Shown here piece after piece: positions 1-12,724 of a stretch of DNA of 64,000 bases. Made by a program: the position numbers and the translations under genes. Each line of letters opens with the position of its first letter. The first letter of the stretch is position 1. Under the pieces are notes generated by a model that ran no database searches, was not told the DNA's origin, and saw only the letters and a list, made by a program, of their open reading frames with translations. The stretch spans positions 13,785,351 through 13,849,350 of the forward strand of contig NC_083602.1 of assembly GCF_029168945.1 (NCBI RefSeq), written 5' to 3'. This DNA comes from Cannabis sativa (lineage: Eukaryota > Streptophyta > Magnoliopsida > Rosales > Cannabaceae).

Positions 1-1303
1 TGACTTTTCCTTTTCCCTCCACAGGAGTTGATGGTCGTGCAGGCACACCAAGTTCCCTAATTCGGATGGCATGCTCAATTGGCGCATGCTCGGTCAGGAG
101 AGTTTTCTTCTTCTTACGCGGCCTCTCCTGCTCTGAATATTCTTAAGCATCCTTCTCCTGCTGTGAATATTCTTGAGCATACTGTTTGGCTCTAGCGCCT
201 CCCTTCAACTTAGCCTCACACTTCAGAATGAGCTCTTTCTCTTGCTCCGCATCCTCAGCTTGGCTCAGCCTGGATTTCTTCTTCTTCTCCTTCATGGGGT
301 GGGGTATAAAATCTACCGGGTAAAGTTTGTACTTCACAAAGTTGGCCTCTTTGGTCCATAAAGTGATATTTCGAGCATTCTCCGATAGTTAGAGAATTTT
401 TTGAGCCATTTCCCTAAGCCTCAGTGTGAAAGGATGACGGCAGTATGCGAGGATCTGCTGAAATCGAGTATGAGTAGTCTCCATGCCAGTCACAAAGTAA
501 TACACATTAACAAAATGCCCTATTTTGCTAACCTCTGTGTCCACGATGCCCTTCAGCCACCTGTCGTCCAGCTGAGAGAAGTAGAAGTACCCTGACTTGC
601 TTTGCTTACGCATAGACTTCAAATCAAAGAGCCAGTTGGTGTCGTGCGGAGACGGCTCACCCCATCCTTGAATAGCGTAGAGGACGAACAGGGCGGATAA
701 ATACTTGATGCCCTTGGGTGTGAACTGGGTTGGACAAAGGTGGTAGTAGTCTGCAATCCTTTTAAAGTACAGGTGTAAAGGCAACATCGCCCCTTGTTTT
801 GTGTGAGTACCCGACAGGGCATAGTATCCTTCCCTCAGACTGGTTGCCTGGTGATTTGGAGTAGGGAGGAAGCACTCAACTCCGCCCAGATACCCAGTCT
901 TCTCCAAATCTCATAAATGGTCCTTAGTTACAATGGACGGAGGACACACCCACCTAGCCCTCAAAGCACCTTGTGTCCTATGAGGGACCACCTCGGCATA
1001 CTCTTGGGTCACGTAATCCTCTCCCTCAACCAAGACGTCACCAAGTTTAGACACCGGCTCCCCGGCCTCATTGTAGCCCCCAAAGCGCAGAGGTCAAGCA
1101 ACTCTCTTCTCCTCAGCCTCGGAAGGGCTATCAAGACGGTCGTCGTCTTGGTCTTCTACCTCCTGGACCTCAACGTCCCCCTCATAGTCCTCTTCTTCTG
1201 TAGCGAGCAGGTCATGTTCGACACTTGGCAACGTGGCATGCTGGGCCACGTGAGGGTTAGTTGCATTAATCTTCTGCATCGTCTGTTTTGTGCAGGCCAT
1301 CAT
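1..1303 (-). pseudogene. Degenerate TE-associated ORF, PF04195-like core (runs off left edge)
   Basis: One minus-strand frame runs from 1303 to the window edge, broken only by four in-frame stops near 1094, 914, 389 and 140. It begins with an acidic stretch (EEEDYEGDVEVQEVED). The core at 907-392 contains [29 protein letters not shown] and [11 protein letters not shown], which resembles the plant 'putative gypsy type transposon' domain (PF04195). A Lys/Glu-rich, probably coiled-coil tail follows at 337-143, and a basic segment (RPRKKKKTLL) reaches base 1. Sense is preserved across each stop, so this is a recently decayed gene and not chance ORFs. It lies antisense to the polypurine tract and LTR to its right, as expected for an antisense extra ORF of a Tat-lineage gypsy element. 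Exact function is unknown. Confidence 0.6.
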
Positions 1304-1722
1304 CCTCCTCCTGGACGGGTATTGGTGTGTGTGTGGTGTGCAACAGTCACGACAGGAACAGCAATAGGGATGCCGAAGGCACTAGAACTTAGACGGCTTA
1401 CGCGAATAGTGTCAACAACACATCGCCAGACAATATATGTCCAGTTAGATGGAAGATAACGTCTCCACATCTTCCTAAGCTCCCAAAAAAATTGCCTGTA
1501 GCCTCCTCTTGTGATCTGCCCGGAGTAAAAATAGTGATGCACCTCGGGTTCTAGAGTAGGTGAACTTTCACTACTCACCTCCCAATCTTCAAAACTCGAG
1601 TTAGAAAGTTCGTCACTCGAAGAGGACGGACTGGCGCAAAGACGAGGTTGGTCCTCGTATAAAAGCTGAAGATGATCCTGCTCGATATAGTGTTCACCTC
1701 CCCGAAACTCACCACAGTTCAT
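1300..1722 (-). CDS. N-terminal ORF upstream of the PF04195-like pseudogene
   Basis: An uninterrupted 140-codon ORF starts at 1722 and ends where the next frame begins. It has a Ser/Glu-rich low-complexity section (ASPSSSSDELSNSSFEDW) followed by an aromatic and basic part (RQFFWELRKMWRRYLPSNW). The overlap of 4 bp with the downstream acidic ORF in another frame suggests either a frameshift or an unrecognised intron joining the two into one protein. I do not recognise a domain. It may be the first part of the same element-encoded protein. Confidence 0.4.
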   Translation of the reverse strand: MNCGEFRGGEHYIEQDHLQLLYEDQPRLCASPSSSSDELSNSSFEDWEVSSESSPTLEPEVHHYFYSGQITRGGYRQFFWELRKMWRRYLPSNWTYIVWRCVVDTIRVSRLSSSAFGIPIAVPVVTVAHHTHTNTRPGGG

Positions 1723-2569
1723 CTACAAAAGAAAATACATGAGATGAGTATTGGGCCGAGATATCAAACAAAAACAAGAAAATATACAGACCAGGTCTAA
1801 TTGACAGATCAAAAAGGCAAAAAATTTCGTGAAGGTTAGGTTTGTAACCCAGAATTTCAAGAATTTTGAATTAAAGGTTTATCTGCACTAAACCCCGAAC
1901 AGGCAAAGTGAGAACTGAACATTGCGAAGTTAAAATCGAAATATCACAACAACGAAGTTATATGATCTATCACAGTCAAAGTTACAAAGTTTCAAGCCTA
2001 GATTTTCTACATTTTTCTTAAAACAAGTCAAGAACAATTGAATTTTCTACAATGGAAACCCAGAAAATTGAAGATTCAAGAATAAAAGGAGAAAAAGATG
2101 AGAAAATTACTCACTATTCGAAGCTTCGATGTTGTTCGGACGAAGCTGATCGGCCCTTTCTGGTAAATTCCACGACAGATTCGAGAGAAAAATCTATTTT
2201 TGCTCTGAGATCACTTAGCAAGAAAAATGGTATAAGTGGTTTATGAGGATTTTCTATCCTAATCGTATGCAAATTAGTGAAAGGGTGTAATCGATTAGAA
2301 TTTCGAATGCTTTGATTTCCCCCCAAAAGTACACATTGCGAAATTAAAAGCAATCAAGTACCTGGAGAAGGCTAACCGTCAAAAGCGTGCGAGTGAAAGG
2401 CGCGTCTTGAGGTACAATTCAATCAGAGCATTAATTAGCCAAAAACTGAAGGGACTTTTGGTCAGAGTCACATCAGATCACGAACAGACGCATCCAACAC
2501 GTGTCACCCATTCAGATGCGAGGTTGGCTTAGGTGAAGTCTACGCGTGACTTCAAAAGTCTTGTGCAGA
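1723..2569. other. AT-rich spacer between antisense ORF and polypurine tract
   Basis: No convincing gene is present. Short ORFs on both strands here lack recognisable motifs. The position, between the last element ORF and the polypurine tract, is that of a 3' untranslated region in an LTR retrotransposon. Confidence 0.5.
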
Positions 2570-2581
2570 CTTGGGGGCAAA
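2570..2581 (+). other. Polypurine tract of gypsy element
   Basis: The string CTTGGGGGCAAA lies directly before the TGTTATCCC LTR start, the usual arrangement of plus-strand priming site and 3' LTR. Confidence 0.6.
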
Positions 2582-3273
2582 TGTTATCCCATTTTTTGCA
2601 CTATGACATGGCAGCACATGCTGGTGACACGTGGACCTTATTCCCTACATCTGGCTGAAGAGATGTTCCGAACAAAGCTCAGCATACAACTACACAGATA
2701 ATGTCTTCCAAACCAAGCAGTAGACAATTCGAGCAGCGTATCAACACTTAGCAATTCCAAGACTTGTATCGTAAAGCACAAAAGCAATCCTTATAAGTCT
2801 AGGATTCGTATCACAGATATGGCAAGTTGTCCAAATCCCACAATCTATGTATTCTAAATATGTAATATATGTTCTTACCAACTGTAGACATTGTGAGCAA
2901 AAGGGAAACCTTCCCTCAAGCATTTAGCCCTATAAATAGTGATCCATTCTCACTGATAAAGGGGTCGAAAGAATTACTTTAGAGAAATCTAAGAGAGCAT
3001 ACTCATAGATTTCACTGTGAGAGCTTTAAGAGAGGAAACATTGTATTCTTTGTTCTTGAGTTAATACAAATCAAGGGGAGTAGGCTATTACTGCACTGAC
3101 GGGGCCGAACCTCTTTAAAATCATGTTTTCTTTATTGCTTATTAGTTCATACTTTACTTTAATTATATTTTCTATCGCTTACTATTTGACTCATTGTCGT
3201 TGGCTAAAAGTGAGGTCAACATTAATCAACATACTTATTAGTAAATCTAGATCCTGGTAAAATATTCCCAACA
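2582..3273 (+). repeat. 3' LTR of a gypsy (probably Tat-lineage) element
   Basis: The segment starts TGTTATCCC and ends TATTCCCAACA, giving the TG...CA ends expected of an LTR, with a polypurine tract immediately upstream. Length is 692 bp. A TATAAATAG box-like string near 2931 could be the LTR promoter. The partner 5' LTR would be outside the window. It ends inside the decayed pol of another gypsy element. Confidence 0.6.
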
Positions 3274-4848
3274 AATAGACCGTGAATTTTCTTGATTTGA
3301 TGCCAAAGCTAACATTGGAATCGTGATCAATCATTGCTTTAGCTCTTGAATCAAATTTCACACCTATTTGGCCATATTAAACTCTATTTCTTCTTAATTA
3401 AACCTGATAAGGACATAGAGATTTCGAAAACCCTTGCACAAGGCAATGGTAGCAACTAATTAAATCCAAAAAGCTTCTAACCTTGGGGACTATCTTCGGC
3501 CTTGGCCAAACCCTATCAAATTAATTCTTTCCCAGATGAATCATAATTCCATCTTTACTAATAACGTGCCCTAAGAAAGACACTCAGAATAACCAAAATT
3601 CATACTTCTTAATTTAATATATACAGTCTATGATGCCATAGTCGCTACAAAACCATATGTAGATGTTCTTCATAATCTGCTTCTAATTGAAAGTACACCA
3701 TAATATCATCGATGTTTACTATATCATATCTATTGAGGAAATCCTTGAGTACCTTGAATACCAAATCTATAAGAGTTACCGGAGCATTGATTACTCCCCA
3801 AAGGCGTAACCATAAATTCATAAGGATCATACCTAGTATGATGGGTAGTCCTTAAGATATGCTTCACTCTGATTCGCAACTAATGATAGCCTAAGCAAAG
3901 ATCAATCTTGGACAAGACTATCTTTCTTTAAAACCAACCATTGATCCTAAGTAGAGGGTACTTATTCTTTATTATCAACTTGTTTAGTTCTTTATAACAA
4001 ATGCATACATGAAGCGAGCCATATTTCTTCCTAACTAATAACACCAGAATTTTCCAGAGTGATACACAGGGCCAGGAAAACCATAAATTAAGCATTCCCT
4101 GAAATTATAACTTTAATTCCTTAAATTCTATTGGAGGTATTATGTATGGTGCCCTAGAACCCACCTGTGCTCCACAAACCAAAATAACAACGAAGTCTAT
4201 CTTTGTTGTAGTGATAATTTTGAAAGTTCTTCTAGAAATATATCTAAGAACTCTTGTACCACTCCAATATCCACAGGCTGAGTTGCCTCGGCTAGGTGGA
4301 ATCTAATACCACTGCTAAGAATTATTATGCATCCATCCAGCTATAAATTTCTAGCTTTTATCATCATGATAATTGGAGTTCGAGTACCCCAAACCAATAC
4401 CATAATACGAATGATCCTTCACCTTCAAGTTAAAAAGTTACCATCTTTTGCGTGCAATCAATACTAGCAGCCTACTCATACAAGAAATAAATTTTGAGTA
4501 ATATCTCAAACTCTGCTATTCTCAAAGCTACGAGATCAGTGTTCAACTTCTATCCTTAACTAATTCTCTGCCAGGTAATAAGGCTGCAAACCCTATTTCA
4601 TATCTATCTCAAGGCCTACCTAATTTATAAATGATCCAGACTACCACATATTAATGTGTAGCTCCAAAATCAATTAACACAGAGTAAATAGAGTAGTTGA
4701 CTAGAAATTCACCTAACACCACTGAAGGACTATCTTCAGTATTAGTTTGGGTAGTGACAAACATCTAATCATGGAGTGGGTTTTCCCTCTTATTTTGGTT
4801 CCGTCCTCTATAACTATTGGCAGCCTCTCTTGTAGTGCCCTACCAAAC
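3274..4848 (-). pseudogene. Gypsy G1 gag knuckle, protease and RT fragment
   Basis: Reading leftwards on the minus strand: the end of a CCHC knuckle (GHYKRGCQ, 4840-4817); a protease region with VLIDFGATH at about 4680-4654 (family norm DSGATH) and LGRP a little downstream; the linker VVQEFLDIFLEEL (about 4262-4218); and RT with NIDDIMVYF at about 3726-3690, corresponding to the FIDDILVYS catalytic box. An RNase H start (FGIKSRKFTVY) lies near 3300. Many stops and frame changes show decay. The order matches Ty3/gypsy chromovirus pol. It is the distal half of the element whose LTR and gag start are at 21155-23885. Copia copy A interrupts it exactly inside the knuckle, and the LTR at 3273 cuts its other end. 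Confidence 0.75.
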
Positions 4849-6743
4849 TGTTGGAAATATTTTTACCAGGATCTTAGATCTACTCACAAGCATGTTGATT
4901 AACACCCTAAATATGAACTTTCTAAAACGATGAAATAAACACATATAAAGTTTAGTAAACCTTACACTGGGTGCAGCGGAATATAATGACTCCTTCCGTT
5001 TAGATATCTAGCCCTTAATTCCTTTCTGTAGCAGAGCATTATAAATATCTGAACATGGATCTCTTTCTCTAATTCGTTAGTGCTGAAACTCCTTCTTGCT
5101 GAAAGTCTTTCTTCACGATCTTCCTCACTATGATTGAGGTATCACTTCCTGTGTGTGGGCACTACTCTAACACTAAGGATTTCGAAATCTCAATGAGGAA
5201 GAGAAAGATGGAGTGGTCGGCCAAAGATAGGGAGAGAGAAGGCTCAGGTTTTTCTCTGAAGGAAAAATAGAAAATTTAAGTGTAATTTTCCTGAAGCCTT
5301 CACTATCTATTTATAACATTCCACTAGGGTTAGGTTTGAATTATTTGGAATTAAAATAATGAAAATATCAGTTTAAATTCCCTACAAAAGTGGCCGGCCC
5401 TATACAAGTTGATTTGGGCCTCACTTTTTGCAATTTGCAGTTTTATCTTTTCTACATCTGATTTTCTCAAAAACGCCAATTTTCTAATTCAACCATTTAA
5501 ATGTCAATTCTAACTATTTAATAACTATAAATAATTATTAAATAATATTGTCATTTATCATATTTAGCAATTGAACCCTACAAAGTATCATAATTAACAA
5601 ATATGCCCCTAAAACTCTTTCTTTACAATTTCGCCCTTACTTAGTGAAAAATTCACAAATAGACATAGTCTAATTTGAGAATTATAATTGATTAATCAAA
5701 ACCAATTATATGAGTCTTACAAGAAATATTATCTCAACTAGTGCGGGGACCATGGGTCTATATAACCGAGCTTCCAATAAGTAGATCAAGAATTTATTAC
5801 TAAAATTCACTAACTTATTAATTCTTCGTTGAATCGACGCATAGAACTTAGAATTGCACTCTCTGTATATAGAATGCTCTATATGTTCCACCATATAGAC
5901 ACATCATTAGTTATCCATTGTTATAATCCTAATATGATCAATGATCCTCCATATGAATGATCTACACTGTAAAGGGATTAGATTACCGTTACACCCTACA
6001 ATGTATTTAATCCTTAAAACACTTAACCCCGTATAAATGATATTTCAGCTTATGTGAAATGAGATCTCCACAATTTATTTTCGTTTGGTCAAGCTCGAAG
6101 GAGATCATCCTTTACTTACTATTCGCCAGATAGAAGCTATAGATTCCATGTTCATGTTAGCGCTCTCACTCAATTGCACTACCGTGTTCCCAAAATGTAC
6201 TTATCACCCTGACCTAAAAGTAGGCTTAACTAACAAATCAAAGAAGACGAATAGCCTCTTGAGATTGAGCCTAATCATAACAGGATTAAGATCATTTGAT
6301 CTAGGATCAACTAGGCGATATTGACTTGAATAGATATTACGGTAAGTTTAATAAATCTAAGTCAAAGTTCAATATCGGTCCCTTCCGATGCATACTCCAT
6401 GCATCCAACCTGAGCCTTACTTTAACCAATGCTCTGGAAAAAACATAGCACTTCTCCAAATGCAAGTAAACTCTGTTGTACATTATCATATCAGTAAAAC
6501 CCTGTGTTTGAAAAATCTAGGAAACTTTATTCACATAGTCATGTTTACTTTCCAATGTGTTGACAGCACAATAAAAAGGACCAAGTATGTGAAAAGGGTT
6601 TCAGACGAATTCATACATTATGTACATATAATCATGAAATAAATCATGAGAACCATGCAACATTAAATGTTATTTCTGATCTATATTAATAAGTAAATCT
6701 GATTATATTGAAATGAGTTTTATTTAGGGCATAAAACCCAACA
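4849..6743 (-). repeat. Copia A 3' LTR
   Basis: Read on the minus strand it starts TGTTGGGTTTTATGCCC and ends ATTTCCAACA. It is 1,895 bp, matching the LTRs of copies B, C and D. The outer flank is CAAAC within G1's zinc knuckle. Confidence 0.9.
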
Positions 6744-6758
6744 AACTCCCACTTGCAC
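6744..6758 (-). other. Copia A polypurine tract
   Basis: On the minus strand GTGCAAGTGGGAGTT abuts the LTR. The same string precedes the 3' LTRs of copies B and D. Confidence 0.8.
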
Positions 6759-6989
6759 TAATATAAAACAAAAGGTGCATTTCAAAGAATCTCAACACCT
6801 TGATATACAAATCAAGTGTAGTAGTAGTAAACTCCTCGTAATAGGATCTGAAAGGTTGAATAAACACAACCTTTTCTCCACCATTACTCTTCCTTAATCA
6901 CAAAATCATTGATAATGTGAAATTCCTCTCTATATGTCTACTCTCTTGGGATACTGGATTCTACCTTTGGCAACTACTTTTGGTTAATC

Positions 6990-8660
6990 AGGAAACTAAC
7001 ACCAGTAGTTTAGGCAATTTGGAATGGTGCCAAAAATGTATAGAACTTTCCTTAGACTGAATAAGTACCTTTCCTGAACTTTAACATTCAGTCCCTTTCT
7101 GGTAGACCTAGAGACTTCAGATAGGTTTTTACACTTCTCCAAAATCACTATTCCACCCCCAGAGTAATCACCATCTTATCAGAAAGATTTTCTAGCACAA
7201 AGGCAAATTTCGAAATCTGATGTGGTGTAGTCTAAGAGTTTTAAACACACCCTTATAGACTAACATATAGTTCCTCTTCTTAATCTTAAGATTTACTTGA
7301 TTGTCTTCCAATGTTCTTCTCCTAGATTAATCTGATACCTACTCATTACTCCCACTCAACAGCAGGTGTCTGGTCTAAGGCATACAAAAGCATATCTAAG
7401 ACCTCTCACTGTTGATTTAAGAAATTCTTTCGTGGCTTTATCTTTTCTGGAATAGTTGAAACTTTTCCTTAGATAAATAAAATTTATGCCTAAGAAGTTG
7501 TGAAGCTTCTATAGATTGCCATTAGAAAGAAAATGCTTCAGCATCTTACTAAAGTAAGTTGCTTGCATAAGAGTAAGTAATTACCAGGTATACCACAAGC
7601 CATAGGTTTAGATAAACTCAAACCTATAATACTAGGAACAGGAAGTTTTGTTAAGTTTATAGAATAGACTTATAAACGAAAATTTCCTTTTATGTCCTTG
7701 TAATAGAAAACTTTAGGTTACTCCATGTGAATGGATTAAACCATAGTTCTATTGGCTTTTCTTCTTAGTTTCTTATTTTGACAATCCATTACTTGTTTAA
7801 ACTCACAATGGATTTTAATCACTAGTGTCTCCCAAGTCATAAGAAGGTGAGTTCCTAGAAACTCTCCCACTACAACAAGGTACCGTGAATTATGTCGAAG
7901 AAAACTAAATGGTATTGATCTCTTCGGTTGTGACAAGAAAACAAAGGCAGTGCGATCATCATATGTTAAATAAGATGATAGAACACTTTTGGAATCAAGA
8001 AATAAATATCTCCTTTATTTGCTACTTGAGTTTCACACTTAGTCATTTTCTTAGAAAAGTAGTATTTGTTTGAACAAACACTTTCTTATCTATTGACTAT
8101 GGGATGGTCCACCCCTAATCACTTAGAATAGCTAACAAACCATGGTTAACAGTTCTAGCTTTTCTTAAGATTTTGATTAGGTCATCCATGAATCTAGTAT
8201 TGATTTACATTAAGTATACAACCATTACATCATTCTAAAGTTGTATTACCATAGAAGGATTTAGGCAACGACTAGTAACTAATCATCAATATGCAAATTG
8301 AAATTTCTGGGGAGGTAAGTTTGGATATAATTCAAAAATCAATTTAATGATCTTTGAACTGCATATCTACTAACTATTTCTCCACCCCTATCAGTTCGCA
8401 AGATCTTTAACCACTTACCTTAATGGTTTTAACCATTGCTAGAAATTAATGAAATTTTTCAAACATTTCAAATTTCTTTGCATAAGGTATAATCTAAAGT
8501 TACGTTTTAAGAATACAACGAAAAACTCATATCCACCCCTGAATGTACATCCATCTGCGAATGAGATGAACTACTTTCAGTGGATATAGGCATATTAACT
8601 CTTTGCAGAGATTGATCTTGTCAAATCCACTATGAACAAGATACAAATGCCATAGATTAA
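6990..8660 (-). pseudogene. Copia A fossil pol (integrase, RT, RNase H remnants)
   Basis: Broken frames on the minus strand still show copia landmarks in order: LVHSG (near 8640), YEFFVVF (about 8530), the integrase box LRTDRGGE (about 8412-8385), and near the 3' end MSRYQIN...EEHWKTIK followed by TYREEFHIIND-type sequence. These correspond to the integrase core, RT-RNase H linker (RYQSNPG..HW..VK) and the HIERKYHLIRE segment of RNase H. Stops and frameshifts are numerous. The TAA after EEHWKTIK is present in all four copies of this family in the window. Confidence 0.75.
7736..7936 (-). CDS. 66-codon ORF preserved in copies A and C
   Basis: The ORF lies inside the pol fossil, between integrase and RT landmarks. 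It begins MSQPKRSIPFSFLRHNSRY and differs from the copy in element C by a single residue (N to D). I do not recognise it. It may be a surviving scrap of the integrase-RT linker in a shifted frame, and its openness may be chance, since the copies are generally very similar. Confidence 0.3.
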   Translation of the reverse strand: MSQPKRSIPFSFLRHNSRYLVVVGEFLGTHLLMTWETLVIKIHCEFKQVMDCQNKKLRRKANRTMV

Positions 8661-9900
8661 AAAAAATGTGGTAGTGTCTTTTGATGTTTAGGTTTAGTTA
8701 CATCAAAGAAGTCTTAGAATAGTGCAAGTGGATCCTGGTCACAAAATACTAAACTCATATTCCATACAGTTTGAATCCATTAATAGAAGATGGATATTGA
8801 ACACTTGGAAAGTGTAATTGTATTGCTTCCTGGAAATAGAAATATAAGAAAATTTCTGTTTGGATTCTAAAATTAAAGTCAAAGACTTAAATTCAACCAA
8901 ATATAATGAGTAATTCTATCTTGGACCACCACTACTAATATAACTCTAAGTCTGATTTGCCCATACAAGTACGAGATTTCTAAGATTGAGGTTTTATATC
9001 AATTGGGAATAGAATTTCGGGATTATAATCATATGCGTCATTTTATTTCTTAAAAGAAAATATAGAACGACATGAAATGATTTATAGACCATTCATCCAA
9101 TGACATGTTATTGAGCTAATTCGAAATGAATAAGCTAAGAGGAATTAGGATAATTTCGTTGTTTAAATAAGAATCCAACGATGCTTCGATTAGCGAAAGT
9201 CAAAGCAATCTTATTTATATAATCTTCTTGTTTCATATTGTAAAAATACTAGTCTAAGGTGTCATCAATTGATGAACAGCTAGATGTCGCATATACAATA
9301 TTTATCTTTCGAGATCTAACACTATTATGTATGTCTAATGGTTAAAATCCACTAGGGATTTATCTCATTAGATAAACAAACCAAGTTAGACCAACAATGA
9401 AGATTCGAAATTAAACTACAACTTAATAACAGAAAATAACATGGTTCAATATAAATTCATACACAATTTAGAAATTATTAAACATATAGTAAGTAGGAAT
9501 GACAAGTGAAAATACTAAAACATACAATCCTAAATAATTTCCAAGGTTTTCAACAAACTGATATCAGTGTCCCGTTTAGGCGAGAGTCAAAGCTACCATC
9601 CATTGAATAGAGTTGTCTGCTCATCTAAAATGTTAAACATTCTAGCAACCTTTTATTCGATCAAGATTGGAATTCAGCGTTGTCCCGTTTAGGCGAGAGT
9701 CAAGGCAATTCTATCTTATGAGCTTCCACCATTATTTCGCAATTTGCAAGTCAAATATGGTCGCCACCATTAGGGTGATCCATACCATATAAAACACTTA
9801 CAAACTACTTATCTTTCGAGATTAAATGGTGCGAAATTGCTAATGAACGTTCCTCCATTAGGGAGGATTACTCACTAAAACAAACGCGGTGTAAAACCAA
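8661..9900 (-). other. Copia A non-coding internal region with diverged repeat units
   Basis: On the minus strand this holds two CTCTCGCCTAAACGGGACA motifs and a weaker third, CTTTCGCTAATCGAAGCATC, in two diverged units about 0.5 kb apart. The same layout appears in copies B, C and D. No ORF of note is present. Confidence 0.6.
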
Positions 9901-12724
9901 CAATGGAGATCGAATATCTTAATAATAATAAAGCTCATTATTTAAAGAGAGTTGTATTTTCTTTGAATCTCATTTTAATCTATTTATTTTAAATATATAT
10001 TTATTAATTAAAATTTTCAATTTAGAATAAAAAATTCAAAATATAAATTTTAATTTAATATTTATAAATTTTACTTAGATGGATATGAAAATAACATGAA
10101 TTTCTTCCATCGTAGTAATAATTTCCAATAAATATTTAGAAAAATATTCAATTTAAGTTGTTACAAAATTAATTTAAATTAATTTACAACTCAAATTTAA
10201 TTTTCAATAAATATATATTGCATTTCGAAAAAATTAAAGTATTTAAGAATACAATTTTTGAAAATGCATGTTAAAAGAAAAAAAAAATCCTGGAAAAATT
10301 ATTCTAATTTAATGTTGGCCCAAAATTAATTAATAAAATTAATTTACAACAAAAAAATATAATTTTCCTATTTAATTAAATATATAAGAAAAATTTCAAA
10401 TATTTAAGTATGATGATGAAAATCAACTTAAATATTAATTTTCTATTTAATTAAATACACTAGAAAAATACTTCAAGCAAAAATATCATCTATCTAGATT
10501 TTCCTTTGACTAATTAATTCAATTTCTAATAATATACTTTAATTCAATTTATTTTAAATTAATCAATAAATGAAAAAATCATTGATTTAAGTTGATCCAA
10601 GAATTAATTAAAATAAATAATTAATTTACAGCTTAATCTATTTTTCAAGTAAAATTCGAAATTCCAGCATTTAAGAAATGCAATTTCGAAATTTGATTAA
10701 TAAAATAAAGAAAAATATATTTTGAAAATTATTTAAATTTAGTTGAAAAAATAAATTTCAACTAAAAATAATTTTCTATTTAATTAAGTGTCATGAAAAA
10801 GAAATATTTGAGTATCATGATGAAAATCAACTTAGATATTTAATTTTCAAATTAATTAAATGTATTAAATTCAAGAAATAAATAATTAAGTGTAGAGAAG
10901 GCTTAATTATAAATCTCTAGTTTAATACTAGGAAAAATATACTTAAAATAAATTGTACCAAAATTAATTATTTAAATAATTAATTTCACAATGTATAATA
11001 TTTTCCTATTTAATATTAGAAATAATAAGTAGTCTAGAAATAACTATCTAGAAAATATCTTATTTGACTAAGTATCTTTTCCTCAAAATTTGAAAAAATA
11101 TCTAATTTAAGTTATACTAGAAAAAATCTAGAACGTAAATATTTTCAAATTTAAATTTAATTAAATATCCAAAATTAAGTTGTAACCACTTAATTTGAAA
11201 ATATTCCTTTTTATGTTAATATTCGAAAAGATATTAACTTAAAAAAATATCTTAAAGAATCTTAATAACCAATGCCTAAAATTTCTCAACTTAATTTTGA
11301 AATTTTAAATCCAAAAGATATTCAGATTTAAGTTGATTAGTTAGAGACAACTAAATATCAACTTAAATAGGAATATTTAATGAAAATTTTGAATTAGGCT
11401 TCAGAAAGAATCTAGATGGTTATAATTCTATATTTAATTAAATATAAGAAAATACATATAGTTTAGCTTAGAATATAAAATTCTTTAAACTATATTTTTC
11501 TTAAATTAATTTCAAAATAAATGAAATTAATTATGTTGCTAATCAATTTTATTAGGTTAAACTAGCTTAATTAACCTAGTACAGTTATTCAAATCAGGCA
11601 AATGGGCCTTCACAATTGGGGTGGTTCATGTGAGGGGGTGCTGGGTTCAGTATGTCCTACCCACTACTATGGCTCCCAACTCTCACACAAGGCCCAAAAG
11701 AGAGGAATTTAACCTTAAAATGAACAATCGTTATTAATTGAATAGACCCAAAACTAAATGGGCCTAAATAAAATCTATCAAGAACTATGATATTTTATTT
11801 AGCATCAACAACCTATATGCATCTATAACAAAATTAAACATATAGGCTCACACAGGCACACAATTTGGATGGATCCTATCATGTTGCTAGGTTATACACA
11901 GATGAAAGAAGATTGTGAAAATATACCTGTTACAAATTATTTACTTGGCCAAGGGAGCCATGAGTTAAAATCAGATTATTGGATCTGTCAACAAGTTAAC
12001 CATGGCTATTTGCAATCAAGCAATAATAGGTTTTAAAAACTTACAAACAAGCTAAAACACATACTCCTGCAACAAGGTTAGTTGGATAATTGGATGTAGG
12101 ATTTATTTAATTTTAAATAATTAAATTTCAAAAAAATAAAAAATTATTTTCGAAAATTTTTAAAAAATTTGAAAAAATTTCGAAATTAAATTTAAAATTA
12201 AACCTACAATTTTGAAAAATTAAGTTTCAACCAACCAAAATATCATTTCAAAATTTTGCTAACTACTTTTAAAAATTAAATGTTATTTTATAAATAAAAA
12301 TTAAAAAAGATAAATAAATATCTTTTTTCAGATTTTATAATTTAATTTAAATAAATAAAATAACAAAATTTAAAAGTTAGCAAAATATCTTACATCTATT
12401 TAAAATTACATGATTATAGTTATCTTATTTTAAAAAAAAAATTAATTTAAAATTTTAATATCTGACCTTAAATTTAAAAATAAGATAAGATATAGTCAAA
12501 TTTAAAAATAAGATAAATAATTAAGCAAAAGATAGATATTTACTATTTTTTCAAATTCAAATTACACTAATATCATGAATTAATTTAAAAAAATATTAAT
12601 TAATTTAATTATGATATTTAGAATTGAAATAGGAATAGTAAATGTCTAAATAAAAAACTACACAAAAAATCGGAAGTTAAATCCATGAAAAAGCATGAAA
12701 AATCGAAAAAAAAAAACCAAAAAA
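9901..12724 (-). other. Copia A AT-rich leader
   Basis: Extremely AT-rich non-coding sequence with recurring TTTAATTAAATA and AAGTTGATTTTCATCATCA motifs (minus strand), suggesting degenerate tandem repeats. The same block follows the PBS of copies C and D, so it is part of the family and not a local insertion. Confidence 0.6.

Noticed and set aside
9541..9720. Possible CRISPR-like direct repeats (CTCTCGCCTAAACGGGACA)
   Set aside because: Only two clear copies and one weak one with unequal spacing, in a eukaryotic retroelement, present in all element copies.
10000..12600. AT-rich centromere-like or organellar DNA
   Set aside because: The same block sits in the leader of every copia copy between PBS and internal repeats, so it is element sequence.
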